Positions 9,201-17,562 of a stretch of DNA of 64,000 bases are shown piece by piece. The stretch's first letter is position 1. Each line of letters begins with the position of its first letter. Origin of the DNA: SIG644 sp045613985 (GTDB taxonomy: Bacteria; Bacillota; Clostridia; Oscillospirales; CAG-272); NCBI GenBank assembly GCA_045613985.1, contig JAZLCA010000036.1, positions 1 through 64,000 on the forward strand. The letters run 5' to 3'. The notes below the pieces were generated by a model, which saw only the letters and a list, made by a program, of their open reading frames with translations, was not told where the DNA came from and did not search any database. The position numbers and the translations under genes are program-made.

Positions 9201-9683
9201 CAGCCGCGCCGCGATATCCGCGACGGACAGTCCTTCAAAATAATGAAGGGTGATAATCTCGCGCACTCTTGCGGGCAGCTTGCCAATACTCTCATGAAGC
9301 AGAGCAAAGTACTCTCCCTGCTCGTCCTCGTTCTCCTCGGCAATGTCGCAGTTGCCTGCATGAACGGCATTTTCCAGCACATCGTAGCTGACGTACTCGC
9401 GCAGACGGGTGACGATATTGACGGCGCAGTTTTTGGCGATGCGCCGCACCCACGCGCCAAAGCGGGCGGGCTCGCGCAGACAGTCCAGCTTGATCCAAGC
9501 CGACACGAAGGCCTCTTGCGAGGCGTCCTCGGCCAGGTATTCGTCGCGCGTGATGCGCCTTGCGGCCGCCATGACGGATTTTTGATAGCGTGCGACCAGT
9601 GCTTCGTAAGCATTCTGATCCCCCGACAAGGTCAGTGCGACCAAAACCTCATCCGTATGTTCGAGATATTTCAGCTTTGCCAT
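6288..9683 (-). CDS. Giant ECF sigma factor with repeated C-terminal extension
   Basis: A sigma-70-family ECF sigma factor of 1131 residues; ordinary ECF factors have about 170-200. Residues about 20-92 are sigma region 2 (DASQEAFVSAW at 53-63), and 130-182 are region 4 with a helix-turn-helix (LSVADIAARLG, QGTVKW). Residues 190-380 are helical. Beyond about 440, a module with V-x-T-x-x-GTF-x-x-C-x-E and later APGVGIV recurs three times (about 456-490, 727-773, 1030-1080). The last two sit in long repeats of about 290 residues that share EALAKTPY and CDVMRRIL. No signal peptide or membrane segment is visible, so the extension is probably cytosolic and may replace an anti-sigma factor. Start ATG 9683 has AAAGGA 6 nt upstream; an earlier in-frame ATG lacks one. 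Confidence 0.9.
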   Translation of the reverse strand: MAKLKYLEHTDEVLVALTLSGDQNAYEALVARYQKSVMAAARRITRDEYLAEDASQEAFVSAWIKLDCLREPARFGAWVRRIAKNCAVNIVTRLREYVSYDVLENAVHAGNCDIAEENEDEQGEYFALLHESIGKLPARVREIITLHYFEGLSVADIAARLGLAQGTVKWQLHDGRERIRKDLGVMEKKVDKTLVERVMKEVEKLKLWRLKNDKTGFSEAYEKTLKAVEELPECREKDHAMADVLMRGFWWLPGQRNDELLARMKEYALKGHNDEVMESVCAAEDGKMWGDARIRWMRDTQIPYLEEHGFVKALGREWFWLGYEYFRKGKTHEGFAALDKVLETLTPKEVYYANALSAIRIERMHQKKQMQARDEKWYIMQGRGEHYRILDGELRFWSRPGYGVGQLRNVVYGQNYVFSSACRCDNRFFIPNASVGDTITDQGCTLTFVAKDETVKTPSGTFEGCELWEIVSESEICQTWYADGVGIVKQRMNVQGEWSERLLKHCTIVGGQGRIPCAVGNVWEYVGHEDPQYIMLSVRYEMVYSDEEGVTLSGFFAVERLKYDENSWSDMVLQMRSDFTKRSEAGWEQLVDVSHAVDRAEALAKTPYEKAYSRAACDVMRRILSTDREMNPERTIKGHWNMFDVKRLTWEKGKLREIWDHHGTCSFAWTCIESEADTVLLFNDIYGFLQEGANCLWSDDWKDGYAKTIEFQRHGYVNRTQVVCRNVGQVTTKAGTFDDCLEVALNIQDPGNGIHYRGGKKTYTFAPGVGIVRFVSEDPRNNVTHELANYTGTGEGYMPMLDGMDRRFEAIGLTGGYVSAVDYAVRRRGDGSLCLIENRCGIRELPPCDENDWHSMAIYLGERALGMKNGEAHFNDVSHFMEQCEALAKTPYQRAHTRLACDVMRRILETDAEHNPDRTHSGHMDGFCVRYIEEKTRRVDLLEQENDAFENWNMHGTGDWGAPMFFNDVYGIWADAANGLWNEVIKPGVTITLEHKRHGYDVTTELSCREVGSVTTAVDTFMNCIEVAVEIKGMPYEICFHNGTKKFYFAPGVGMIRTVQDHKDHTLQGIYDLVAYEGTGEGYMPLCEGMTRRYEAQFMREGYIASVEYAVERDADGNLCLLEDRCGIKKL

Positions 9684-9800
9684 AAAATTTCCTTTCTTCG
9701 TTATGCGGTGATGCATCTTGCAAGTGCTGTCTATAAGACGGCATAACGAGCGATCGGGTTGGGGGAAATGAAAAAAATTTCAAAAAAATTCGACAATTTC

Positions 9801-9829
9801 ATTATACACCCCCAAAAAGGAAATGTCAA
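9801..9829 (-). promoter_or_regulatory. Promoter of the giant sigma factor
   Basis: Perfect TTGACA (9829-9824), 17 bp, TATAAT (9806-9801) on the minus strand, overlapping the last codons of the tspO-like gene. The leader is about 110 nt. There is no obvious ECF-type autoregulatory promoter, so basal expression seems to be housekeeping. Confidence 0.88.
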
Positions 9830-10359
9830 CGGCAAAACAGAGCGCTCACATTCAGTATCAACAACCAAAGAAGGAACAACACGTGCAGAGTCAGCACCGC
9901 CGAGGCCATGCGGAAGGCGGCTCTATAACACCAGGCAGTCACGGCGCAAAGAGCCAGCACCGCCATGCAGATCAGCACCGAAAGAAAGATCCTCCCCGTG
10001 CAGAAAAAGACGGGATACCACAGAAAACCGAGAAACAGCATACAAAGAAAGCTCATGCCGCCCCGATATTTCACAGCCAGCGTGCAAGCATCCCGACGCG
10101 CGTCGGTCAGCACCCCGAAAAGTGCCGCGCCAAGCAGTGCATACCACACCATCCAACACAGGCCCATCAGCCACACCGGCGGAAACAAGGAAGCAAACCG
10201 AAGCATCATGCCGTTTTGATAGGGGCTTCCGCTCACCCCTCGCACGATAGTTCCCGTCAGCATCAGCGCGCCTGCCCCGACCAGCATGGCCGCTACCGAT
10301 CTCCCCGCAAGGGCACACCGGATCCTCCGCTTGATATTGGAAATGATCTTCTTCATCAT
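9826..10359 (-). CDS. TspO/MBR-like membrane protein
   Basis: A 177-residue protein with about five hydrophobic helices. The pattern PPVWLMGLCWMVWYALLGAA followed by FLWYPVFF and a C-terminal LLWLLILNVS matches the TspO/MBR (tryptophan-rich sensory protein) fold, whose members bind porphyrins or other hydrophobic ligands. It is divergent: the N-terminus is longer and Arg-rich, and several Trp residues are replaced. It starts at ATG 10359, with GGGAGG about 10 nt upstream lying inside a hairpin that follows the PBP gene, so it is probably expressed by readthrough from that gene. The sigma factor comes next on the same strand but has its own promoter. Confidence 0.68.
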   Translation of the reverse strand: MMKKIISNIKRRIRCALAGRSVAAMLVGAGALMLTGTIVRGVSGSPYQNGMMLRFASLFPPVWLMGLCWMVWYALLGAALFGVLTDARRDACTLAVKYRGGMSFLCMLFLGFLWYPVFFCTGRIFLSVLICMAVLALCAVTAWCYRAAFRMASAVLTLHVLFLLWLLILNVSALFCR

Positions 10360-10416
10360 ATAAAAACCGCCTCCCTTCTCTTACCCCAAGGTATGAGACG
10401 GCAGGCGGTTTTATGC
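10360..10416 (-). promoter_or_regulatory. Terminator-like hairpin covering the tspO-like gene's Shine-Dalgarno site
   Basis: Between the PBP stop and the tspO-like ATG, two arms of about 25 nt pair at about 22 positions (ATAAAACCGCC against GGCGGTTTTTAT at the base) around a short TTGG loop. The 3' arm contains the GGGAGG ribosome-binding site and a T-run. It may work as terminator, translational lock, or both. Confidence 0.6.
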
Positions 10417-10419
10417 GAT

Positions 10420-12735
10420 TCAAGATGGGAGGGCGTATTTTTCGTCGGCCACGTAGATATGGCGGGGGAAGCTGCGGCGAACGCGAATGAATCCGACGCG
10501 GCGGATATCCTCAAGCAGTGTTTCCTCATCGGCAATCTGCCCGCGGGCGGCATCGTACTCCCGTAACACGTGGCGGTCGCAATAACTGCGCGGCTCAGTT
10601 CCCTGCACGAAGTATCCCTCACTCACCCGTCCGCCCCGCGCATCCGCACGGCAGGCATCGGTCGGGCGAAGCCCCGAATCACTGCAATAGGTGGCTCGGA
10701 TGACACCGGGCACAAGATCAAACGTGGTCTTTGCCCGGCCTGCGCGAACGTCGGGGGCTATGATCTCCTCCATAACCTGCTGCCAAATTCCCACAGCGGC
10801 ATTGCTTTTCAGATCTGTCATGGGGACAGGATAGTCGAACCCATACCACACCCCCGCCAGATATTCGGGGGTGTATCCAATGAAATAACGATCGCAATCG
10901 GCGCTTGACGTGCCCGTCTTTCCTGCAACGGCCACACGCCCGCCAAACAGCTTAGCTCCCCTGCCCGTTCCCTGCGTCACCGCGCTTTCCAAAAGCTTGG
11001 TCATGATGCAGGCATTTTGCTCGCTGACGGCGGCCTTGCCCACCGTATCCCGGGAGAGCAACACCTGACCGTCGGGAGCGACCACACGGTAATAGGAGCG
11101 GGGGCGCATATAAATACCGCCCGTGCAAAAGGGAGTATAGCCCGCAGTCAGCTCGCGCAACGTGACACCATAGTTCATCTGTCCAAGGCCCAGAGCTGCA
11201 TCCCCCACGTCGGTGATCACCCGACCGTCCGACAGGGTGCGAACGTCAATCAAGGACCTCATGCCCAGCGTCTCCTTCAGAAAGCGGTAGGATTGATCAA
11301 GACCGACCTTGTGAAGCACCCGCACCGCCACCGTATTGACCGAATGAGCGACGGCGTAGCGAATGTCGGTCAATCCGCGATATACCCGCCCGGCATTCTG
11401 CGGCCAGGGATGCTTGCCGTCCTTGCCAAAGGTGATGGGGACATCGTCCAGGACGCTACCCCAGGTGATCTCCCCCATTTCCAGCGCAGGAGCATAGGCC
11501 GACAGCGGCTTGATGGCCGATGCGGCCGGGCGAAGCGTGCCTGTCGCTCGATTTTGCAGACGGTTGCCCGTCTTGTCACCCACGCCGCCCGCGACCGCCA
11601 AAATATCCCCCGTTGCGGGGTGGATCACGATCATGCCGCTTTGCGCTCTTTCCCCGTTTTGATGCACAGGGAAGTGACTGCTCTTACGGTAATAATTCTC
11701 GACAACACTCTGGATCCTCGGATCAATCGCCACCTCGATTGACAAGCCGCCGCACCATAAGAGTCGGCTGGCGTACTCGCGGGTGTAGCCGTGTTCCGCA
11801 CACAAGTCAGCGATCACGTCCTCCGCTACCATGTCTACGTACCACGAATAAATAGGCGTCTCTTTGTTGGCGGCATCCTCGCGAATCAGCAGCGGTTGTT
11901 GGATCGCTTGCAGATACGTCGCCTCGTCAATAGATCCAAGCTCGTGCATTTGTGCCAGGATCAAATCTCGCCGCGCTTTGGTGTGTTCGGGAAAGCGGAC
12001 GGGATCGTAATACGAGGGATTGTTGGTAATGCCCGCGATGGCGGCACATTCCGCCACGCTCAACTCCCCAACCGTCTTACCGAAAAAACGCTCGGCCGCC
12101 GCTCCCACCCCGTAACACCCTTGGGACAGGTTGATGACGTTGAGATAGCGCTCCATGATCTCCTCTTTGGTGCAACGGTTTTCGACGTCGTTGGCCCAGC
12201 ACATCTCCTGCAGTTTACGCTGCACCGAATACTCATTTTTGCCCGACAGATTCTTCACCAGCTGCTGTGTGATGGTCGATGCCCCAAAGTGGCGGGTATA
12301 GCCCAAACAATAATTCACCCCAGCGGACAGCGTTCGCACCCAGTTGACGCCGTGATGGCGAAAAAATTGCTGATCCTCAATAGCGACGAAAGCATCGATC
12401 AAGGCCGCAGGGCACTCCGCATATGAGACGGGAAGGCTCTGAACGCCTCCGTCCAGCTTACCGTTCGGCAGTTCCCTGCGCTCACCTACCCGGGCAACGC
12501 GATCTTCAAAATCGTAATAATATATCTGCGATGCTCCCACCCCAACGGGCAACGCGGAAGACTCCTCGTCAAATTCAGGCTGCACGTTTTGCCCAAAATA
12601 CCATGCCAAGAACAGCCCAAATCCTACGGCAAGCGTCATGCCGACGGCCAAAAGCATCAGAAACATATTGAGCAGTATCATACCGAAGCGTGCGCCGGGA
12701 CGGACGGTGCCGCGATTGTGTATTTGCTTTCCCAC
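10420..12735 (-). CDS. Class A penicillin-binding protein
   Basis: Bifunctional peptidoglycan synthase of 771 residues that polymerises glycan from lipid II and cross-links peptides outside the membrane. Residues about 15-48 are a single N-terminal membrane anchor. The GT51 glycosyltransferase domain shows EDQQFF (catalytic Glu about 120) and GASTITQQLVKN (about 151-162). The transpeptidase domain carries SAIK (Ser about 406), SVN (about 465) and KTGTS (about 606), so both activities look intact. The start is GTG 12735, because AGGAG stands 7 nt upstream; an upstream TTG would overlap that site. The C-terminal tail (about 690-771) is an extra Cys-containing segment seen in some Clostridia. 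Confidence 0.95.
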   Translation of the reverse strand: MGKQIHNRGTVRPGARFGMILLNMFLMLLAVGMTLAVGFGLFLAWYFGQNVQPEFDEESSALPVGVGASQIYYYDFEDRVARVGERRELPNGKLDGGVQSLPVSYAECPAALIDAFVAIEDQQFFRHHGVNWVRTLSAGVNYCLGYTRHFGASTITQQLVKNLSGKNEYSVQRKLQEMCWANDVENRCTKEEIMERYLNVINLSQGCYGVGAAAERFFGKTVGELSVAECAAIAGITNNPSYYDPVRFPEHTKARRDLILAQMHELGSIDEATYLQAIQQPLLIREDAANKETPIYSWYVDMVAEDVIADLCAEHGYTREYASRLLWCGGLSIEVAIDPRIQSVVENYYRKSSHFPVHQNGERAQSGMIVIHPATGDILAVAGGVGDKTGNRLQNRATGTLRPAASAIKPLSAYAPALEMGEITWGSVLDDVPITFGKDGKHPWPQNAGRVYRGLTDIRYAVAHSVNTVAVRVLHKVGLDQSYRFLKETLGMRSLIDVRTLSDGRVITDVGDAALGLGQMNYGVTLRELTAGYTPFCTGGIYMRPRSYYRVVAPDGQVLLSRDTVGKAAVSEQNACIMTKLLESAVTQGTGRGAKLFGGRVAVAGKTGTSSADCDRYFIGYTPEYLAGVWYGFDYPVPMTDLKSNAAVGIWQQVMEEIIAPDVRAGRAKTTFDLVPGVIRATYCSDSGLRPTDACRADARGGRVSEGYFVQGTEPRSYCDRHVLREYDAARGQIADEETLLEDIRRVGFIRVRRSFPRHIYVADEKYALPS

Positions 12736-12858
12736 GGTGTATCTCCTGTGCAATAAAACTTTGATATTTCTATTGTTCCTCGTCTGCTCCGCGTTAATCG
12801 GTGAAAACGCCGCAGTATTTTTTTACAAAAAATCCGAACGAAAATAATTCCCGACAAC

Positions 12859-12892
12859 AAAGGCCCCGACGCCAAGCGTCAAGGCCTTTGCA
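12859..12892 (-). terminator. Terminator after the remnant gene
   Basis: CAAAGGCC and GGCCTTTG arms with an inner GACGC/GCGTC pair around a TTG loop; a weak T-rich tract follows on the minus strand. Confidence 0.6.
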
Positions 12893-12930
12893 GAATCACG
12901 CCGTTGAACAGGTTGACTTCCTTGCCGCCC

Positions 12931-13273
12931 TTAACTCACAACAGTCTTGCAACTCTCGATATAAGTGTCGTACATTCCCGTGGCATCGCCGCGATACAGC
13001 ATCACCCCCGTACAATTGGCAAAGGTGTAATCATACAGCGCTTTCACTTGGTCATCGGTCATGGGAGCGATCACGTTCTCCACCAGATAGCTGGGCGAAA
13101 TATGCAATTTCTCCATGCGGGATACATCGAAGCTGTTGCCCAGAACAACACCGCCGTTCAAAGTGCTTACGTAGACGTTAACCGATCTCAACCGCCGAAG
13201 TTTCCACGTCTCCTTGGCCCGGCACCACGACCAGCGTATTGCTGAACGCGTAGCTGCCATTGCCAAGCGTCAT
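12931..13273 (-). pseudogene. Frameshifted small gene of unknown family
   Basis: ATG 13273 has GAGGAA 5 nt upstream and opens a frame (MTLGNGSYAFSNTLVVVPGQ) that stops at 13178. The adjacent frame continues with protein-like sequence (SVNVYVSTLNGGVV ... ESCKTVVS) to a stop at 12931. A one-base shift near 13185 would join them into a product of about 113 residues. I do not recognise the family. It could also be the tail of a longer lost gene, since the frame upstream of the ATG is open and plausible. Flanking terminators isolate it from the PBP and amidase genes. Confidence 0.45.
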
Positions 13274-13340
13274 GGATTCCTCTTTGCGCACATCATATCC
13301 GTTCTCCTTTTGGCACAAAGCAGCAGCGCGAAATCGGTTT

Positions 13341-13389
13341 CCAAAGAAACGAAAACACACGGCAGTGCCGTGTGTTTTCGTTTCTTTGG
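13341..13389. terminator. 23-bp perfect palindromic terminator
   Basis: Arms at 13341-13363 and 13367-13389 are perfect reverse complements with a 3-nt loop. A runs on one arm give T runs on the other, so it can terminate transcription in either direction. It follows the amidase gene. Confidence 0.82.
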
Positions 13390-13431
13390 TTTGTATTGTC
13401 CGAACAACTCGTCCAAACAACCGTTGATTTA

Positions 13432-16098
13432 TTATTTGTTGTAAGTACCCTCAAGGATGGAGGCAAGCTCGATCGTCTCTGTCTTGCCATCCTTTTGGAT
13501 CGTCACTTTGTAGGTGATGATCTGAGAATGATTGGACTGGCCCGTCACTCTTCCGTACTCGTTGACCAGATCGCTTTCGCACTCAAAACGGAACTCGTAG
13601 CCCTGGCACGTCGTGATCTTTGCGTACTCAGCCTTGACCAATTCGATAAACTCTCTCCAGATCTCCATATCGTTCTCCAGCATGGGCTGAGGGCAATCCT
13701 TGGCACTGAAGAAATGGTGAGCCTTTACCTTAGTGATATCCAGGTTTTGTCTTTCCATAATGTCCGCAACCAGCTGAGCGGTGATCTGCCAGGTATACCA
13801 CAAATCCGAGCCCTTGTTAACAGCAGATTCAATACCGATGGAATTGCGGTTTCCGCCGTTGGAGCAGATGCGTCCTTCGCTCACCTGAGTGTAGCACCAC
13901 CAGGAGGTGCCAATCTGATATTTACCGTTCTTGACGTTGACGCCGATGCCCTGCTCGTTGAGCCACTTGGAATCCGTCACGTAGCCGCGGCCGAATTTGG
14001 TCTCTTTGGGGATCTTGACGCCGGTATCGCGTCCGTTGATGGCATACGTCGCATTGGAGGTAATGGTTACTACGGGAATCTCCGGATCGGTGTCCAACAC
14101 CTCTACCGGCGTATCGATCCAAGAAAACTTCGAAACGGTATTGCGGGATCCGTCGTCACCGGCATGAGCCGCTCTGTATTGCTCGTCGAGTCCCTTGAAT
14201 ATACCGTCATTACCGGTAGAGTAATGGATGGAGGTATTGTTTTCGGACTTGGGCTGTGAAAACCAATCGCCGTGTGCCGCGCCGTCCGCACCGGAACTGA
14301 AATTGCCGGTGTAATGTACGACGATAAACTCGATGCTTTCCATTATTCTGCCGGGCAAGTCGCTTCCGTATTTGTCGTTGGTTTTTTGATTGTAGGTATA
14401 ATCAATTTCCAATTCCTTGTTATACAAAAGGCTGCTCACGCTACCGAAAATGTCGGCATAGTAGGCAGGCGTTCCTGCGCCAACCGGCAATTGATACTTC
14501 GTGAAGATATTACTCTCGTGTGCATTGAGCACCAACTGCAATGCTGTGCTGATATCCTCGGTCACAACCGTAACAACAAAGTCCTGATACTTGCCCGCAT
14601 CCCCCTTGGCCGTTGCTCTGATCTTTGCAACGCCGGCGGTCTTACCGGTGACAACACCGTTTGCATCGACAGTGGCGACAGCCTCGTCCAGCGACTTCCA
14701 CTCAACGCCGCTCGTCTTGCCATGCTTGTCAATATAGATCGCATTCAGTTTGATCTTATCGCCAACGGTAACATAGGAGGTCGTTTCGTAGCTGATATCA
14801 AAATATCCGGGCGTGATAACGTTGACCGTCATGGTATCCGTGCATCCCTCGCCGGAAGCAGAGGTGATCTTGAAGGTGACCTTTCCGACCTTATAGGTAG
14901 TGATGCAGCCATTCTCATCGATGCTTGCCACCGACGGGTCGCTGGATACAAACGTCACACGTTTGTTACCGGCATCGCTCGGAGTGATCGCCCAGGTCAA
15001 CTGATAGGTTGCGTGCACGTCGATCTCTTCCACCTTGTTGGTGATCTCAAGGTTTACCACGGGATTTTCTTCTTTCCATGTCGCGATCAAAAGGCCGTGG
15101 CATTTGGCGTGGCTGACGATATCGCCCTTCTCATTTTTCCAACCGGCAAACTGATAGCCGTCTCTCACAGGCTCGGGCAATTTTTCACCGTTAGGGAGAG
15201 TGACCGTCAATTCGTACTGATGCGCAAGAAGTTCCTCTCTTGCGGCCGACGAAGAAAAGTCGGGCGAGAATACGGCAAAGGTAGCATTGATGTCACCGCA
15301 TCCCTTCATGGAATTGAACAGTCCGTGAAGGTAACTGCGAATGGAGGTTCTCGCATTGGCCGAATCATTGATGGCCGTCGTGTCCCCCATGATCATGCGC
15401 TCCAGGATGGGATAGGTGTCGGTGATGTATTCATTCGTTCTTCCCTCGTTGTATTGCTGCAAATGATCCAGCATATACACCCACAGCCAATTCCACTTGG
15501 CCAGCATTTCCTTGTTTGCCAGAGAAGTCTTAATACACGGATGGCTTTCGCTTTGGAAATTCTCCTTGCTCACGACCGAGCCGTCACCGTACTTATTAAA
15601 ATCGGCCAAGAATGCCTCAGCCAGCTGCTCCGTCGTTGCATATCCCCCTACGAAATGTCCACCGCCAAGGTCATATGTAACGGTATATTCCGCGGGCTCT
15701 TTGAGCGGAATCTCTTCGGTTACCTTGTCTCCGCAGACGGAGCATTCCGCCTGTTTGGTTCCTACCTCAGTAAGGGTGGAATCTTTGATTACCTTCCACT
15801 CGCCTAAGGTATGTCCCTTGGCAGGGAAATCCGCGCTCTCACTGTAACCGCACTTGCAAATACTCTCGGACCAGCCGGGCTCGGTACAAGTTGCCTCTTG
15901 TTTTTGGTAGTCAAACGTATGTCCTTTTGCCTCAACAGTCTTATCGTTATACGTATCACCGCATTCGCAGGTGTACTTGGTGTAACCGTCCTCCGTACAG
16001 GTGGGGGCGATCACTTGTTCCGTGTAGTCGTGCTGATGAGCGCACGCGCACAGAAGAAGAGCCAACAAAATGGCCAAAATCAAACCTAACTTTTTCAC
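13432..16098 (-). CDS. Secreted lipoprotein with Ig-like domains and N-acetylmuramoyl-L-alanine amidase
   Basis: An 888-residue peptidoglycan hydrolase predicted to be anchored outside the cell. Residues 1-19 form a lipoprotein signal with an LCAC lipobox. Next come three Cys-rich segments of the HTF...CTEPGWSESICKCG type (about 20-115), an InlB-like GY-F-GWK repeat (about 310), two BIG2 Ig-like domains (about 350-500), and an Amidase_2 domain (about 580-830). That domain has VVHYTG, AAHAGDD, NRNSIGIES and a terminal HHFFSAKDCP, supplying the usual zinc ligands. The start is GTG 16098, with AAGGAGG 6 nt upstream. A promoter lies about 100 nt ahead. It probably remodels its own wall or that of neighbours. 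Confidence 0.9.
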   Translation of the reverse strand: MKKLGLILAILLALLLCACAHQHDYTEQVIAPTCTEDGYTKYTCECGDTYNDKTVEAKGHTFDYQKQEATCTEPGWSESICKCGYSESADFPAKGHTLGEWKVIKDSTLTEVGTKQAECSVCGDKVTEEIPLKEPAEYTVTYDLGGGHFVGGYATTEQLAEAFLADFNKYGDGSVVSKENFQSESHPCIKTSLANKEMLAKWNWLWVYMLDHLQQYNEGRTNEYITDTYPILERMIMGDTTAINDSANARTSIRSYLHGLFNSMKGCGDINATFAVFSPDFSSSAAREELLAHQYELTVTLPNGEKLPEPVRDGYQFAGWKNEKGDIVSHAKCHGLLIATWKEENPVVNLEITNKVEEIDVHATYQLTWAITPSDAGNKRVTFVSSDPSVASIDENGCITTYKVGKVTFKITSASGEGCTDTMTVNVITPGYFDISYETTSYVTVGDKIKLNAIYIDKHGKTSGVEWKSLDEAVATVDANGVVTGKTAGVAKIRATAKGDAGKYQDFVVTVVTEDISTALQLVLNAHESNIFTKYQLPVGAGTPAYYADIFGSVSSLLYNKELEIDYTYNQKTNDKYGSDLPGRIMESIEFIVVHYTGNFSSGADGAAHGDWFSQPKSENNTSIHYSTGNDGIFKGLDEQYRAAHAGDDGSRNTVSKFSWIDTPVEVLDTDPEIPVVTITSNATYAINGRDTGVKIPKETKFGRGYVTDSKWLNEQGIGVNVKNGKYQIGTSWWCYTQVSEGRICSNGGNRNSIGIESAVNKGSDLWYTWQITAQLVADIMERQNLDITKVKAHHFFSAKDCPQPMLENDMEIWREFIELVKAEYAKITTCQGYEFRFECESDLVNEYGRVTGQSNHSQIITYKVTIQKDGKTETIELASILEGTYNK

Positions 16099-16210
16099 GT
16101 GTATCCTCCTTGACATACGTTGCATCATGCAATCAAGCATATAAAAGCAGTCATTTGCATCATACAAAGTTATTCCTTCGGCACGGCAAAATACGCGCCG
16201 GGATACTCAT

Positions 16211-16239
16211 ATTTTACCATGTTTTCCCGAGCCCGTCAA
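16211..16239 (-). promoter_or_regulatory. Promoter of the amidase lipoprotein
   Basis: TTGACG (16239-16234), 17 bp, TAAAAT (16216-16211) on the minus strand. Confidence 0.75.
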
Positions 16240-16333
16240 GAATTGCCGACCATATAAAAGCAAATACCATTCATAAAAAACATTTATAGTCGTATAGTCG
16301 CTTATCAAAAAGCAGACGCACACAGGAAAGTAC

Positions 16334-16382
16334 GCAAAAAAGATCACCGCAGGAGCATCAACGATGCCCGTGCGGTGATCTT
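16334..16382 (-). terminator. serCA operon terminator
   Basis: AAGATCACCGCA and TGCGGTGATCTT (16340-16351 and 16371-16382) form a 12-bp stem, with TTTTTT following on the minus strand. Confidence 0.88.
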
Positions 16383-16388
16383 GAGTTA

Positions 16389-17549
16389 TTATCGGATGAA
16401 GCGAGTACGGATCATGCCGTCGATGGTGCGGATCAATTCCTCGGTGGCCGGCGTGATAGCACCCGTGATATCCACAATGGTGTAGGCCACGTTGCCGCGC
16501 GACTTGTTGGTCATGTTCTCGATGTTGGCTCCATCGGCAGAAACGACCTTGGTGATCTTACTGAGCACCTCGGGGATGTTCTCATGCAGACAGCAAATAC
16601 GCAGATCTCCGCTGCGCGCCATGGAAACGGCAGGGTAGTTGACGCTGTTCTTGATGTTACCGTTGGCAAGGTAGTCGTCGATCTCCAACGCTGCCATCAC
16701 GGCGCAGTTGTCTTCGGACTCTTCAGTGGATGCGCCCAAGTGAGGGATAGCAACAACACCGGGGATCGCCAGGACCTCAGCCGTCGGGAAGTCGGTAACG
16801 TAGGCCGCCATCTTACCCGACGCCATAGCCTCTGCCACGTCAGCGGCGTTAACCAGATCGGCGCGGGACAGGTTAATCAAGCGCACGCCGTCCTTCATTT
16901 TGGCAATGGTATCCGTGCAGATCATGCCCTTGGTTTCCTTGGTGGCGGGGACGTGCAAGGAAATGTAGTCTGCCTTTTCGTAAATCTCCTCGTAAGTAGC
17001 TGCCTTGACGACGTGGTGGTTCAGATTCCATGCACCTTCAACGGACAAGAAGGGGTCACAGCCGATAACGTTCATGCCCAGATGTACCGCAACGTTGGCT
17101 ACCATGCCGCCGATGGCGCCAAGACCAATGATACCCAGTGTTTTACCTTTAAGCTCGGTGCCGGCAAACGCGGACTTGCCCTTCTCTACCTGCTTGGCTA
17201 CGTCGTCGCCTTGCAACGTCTTGGCCCAATCAATACCGCCAACGATATTACGGGCGGCGAGGAACAGCGCGCACAGCGTCAGCTCCTTGACGCCGTTGGC
17301 GTTAGCACCGGGGGTGTTGAATACGACGATGCCCTGTTCGGTGCACTTCTCGATCGGAATGTTGTTGACACCGGCACCTGCACGGGCGATGGCCAGAAGA
17401 TTGTCTCCCAGCTCCATGTCGTGCATGACGGCCGAGCGAACGAGAATACCGTCGGGGTTGGCCATTTCGGTTGCCAGGGTGTACTCGGCGGGATCCAGAC
17501 GATCGGTTCCCACCTTGGCGATCTTATTGAGCATCAGAATATTTTTCAT
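16389..17549 (-). CDS. serA: D-3-phosphoglycerate dehydrogenase
   Basis: First enzyme of serine synthesis, oxidising 3-phosphoglycerate to 3-phosphohydroxypyruvate with NAD. It has 386 residues, the short single-ACT form. The Rossmann motif GKTLGIIGLGAIGGMVAN sits near residue 140, followed by the D-2-hydroxyacid dehydrogenase signatures (LHVPATKETKGM, NLSRADLVN) and the catalytic IPHLGASTEESE. The C-terminal 80 residues (CCLHENIPEVLSKITKV) form an ACT domain, which could give serine feedback. Start ATG 17549 follows AAGGAG. It is 13 nt downstream of serC and co-transcribed with it. Confidence 0.96.
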   Translation of the reverse strand: MKNILMLNKIAKVGTDRLDPAEYTLATEMANPDGILVRSAVMHDMELGDNLLAIARAGAGVNNIPIEKCTEQGIVVFNTPGANANGVKELTLCALFLAARNIVGGIDWAKTLQGDDVAKQVEKGKSAFAGTELKGKTLGIIGLGAIGGMVANVAVHLGMNVIGCDPFLSVEGAWNLNHHVVKAATYEEIYEKADYISLHVPATKETKGMICTDTIAKMKDGVRLINLSRADLVNAADVAEAMASGKMAAYVTDFPTAEVLAIPGVVAIPHLGASTEESEDNCAVMAALEIDDYLANGNIKNSVNYPAVSMARSGDLRICCLHENIPEVLSKITKVVSADGANIENMTNKSRGNVAYTIVDITGAITPATEELIRTIDGMIRTRFIR

Positions 17550-17562
17550 GTCGGTATCTCCT

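Noticed and set aside
7329..9746. An 805-codon plus-strand frame opposite the sigma factor
   Set aside because: The minus strand encodes a recognisable ECF sigma factor with promoter and ribosome-binding site; the plus frame has neither.
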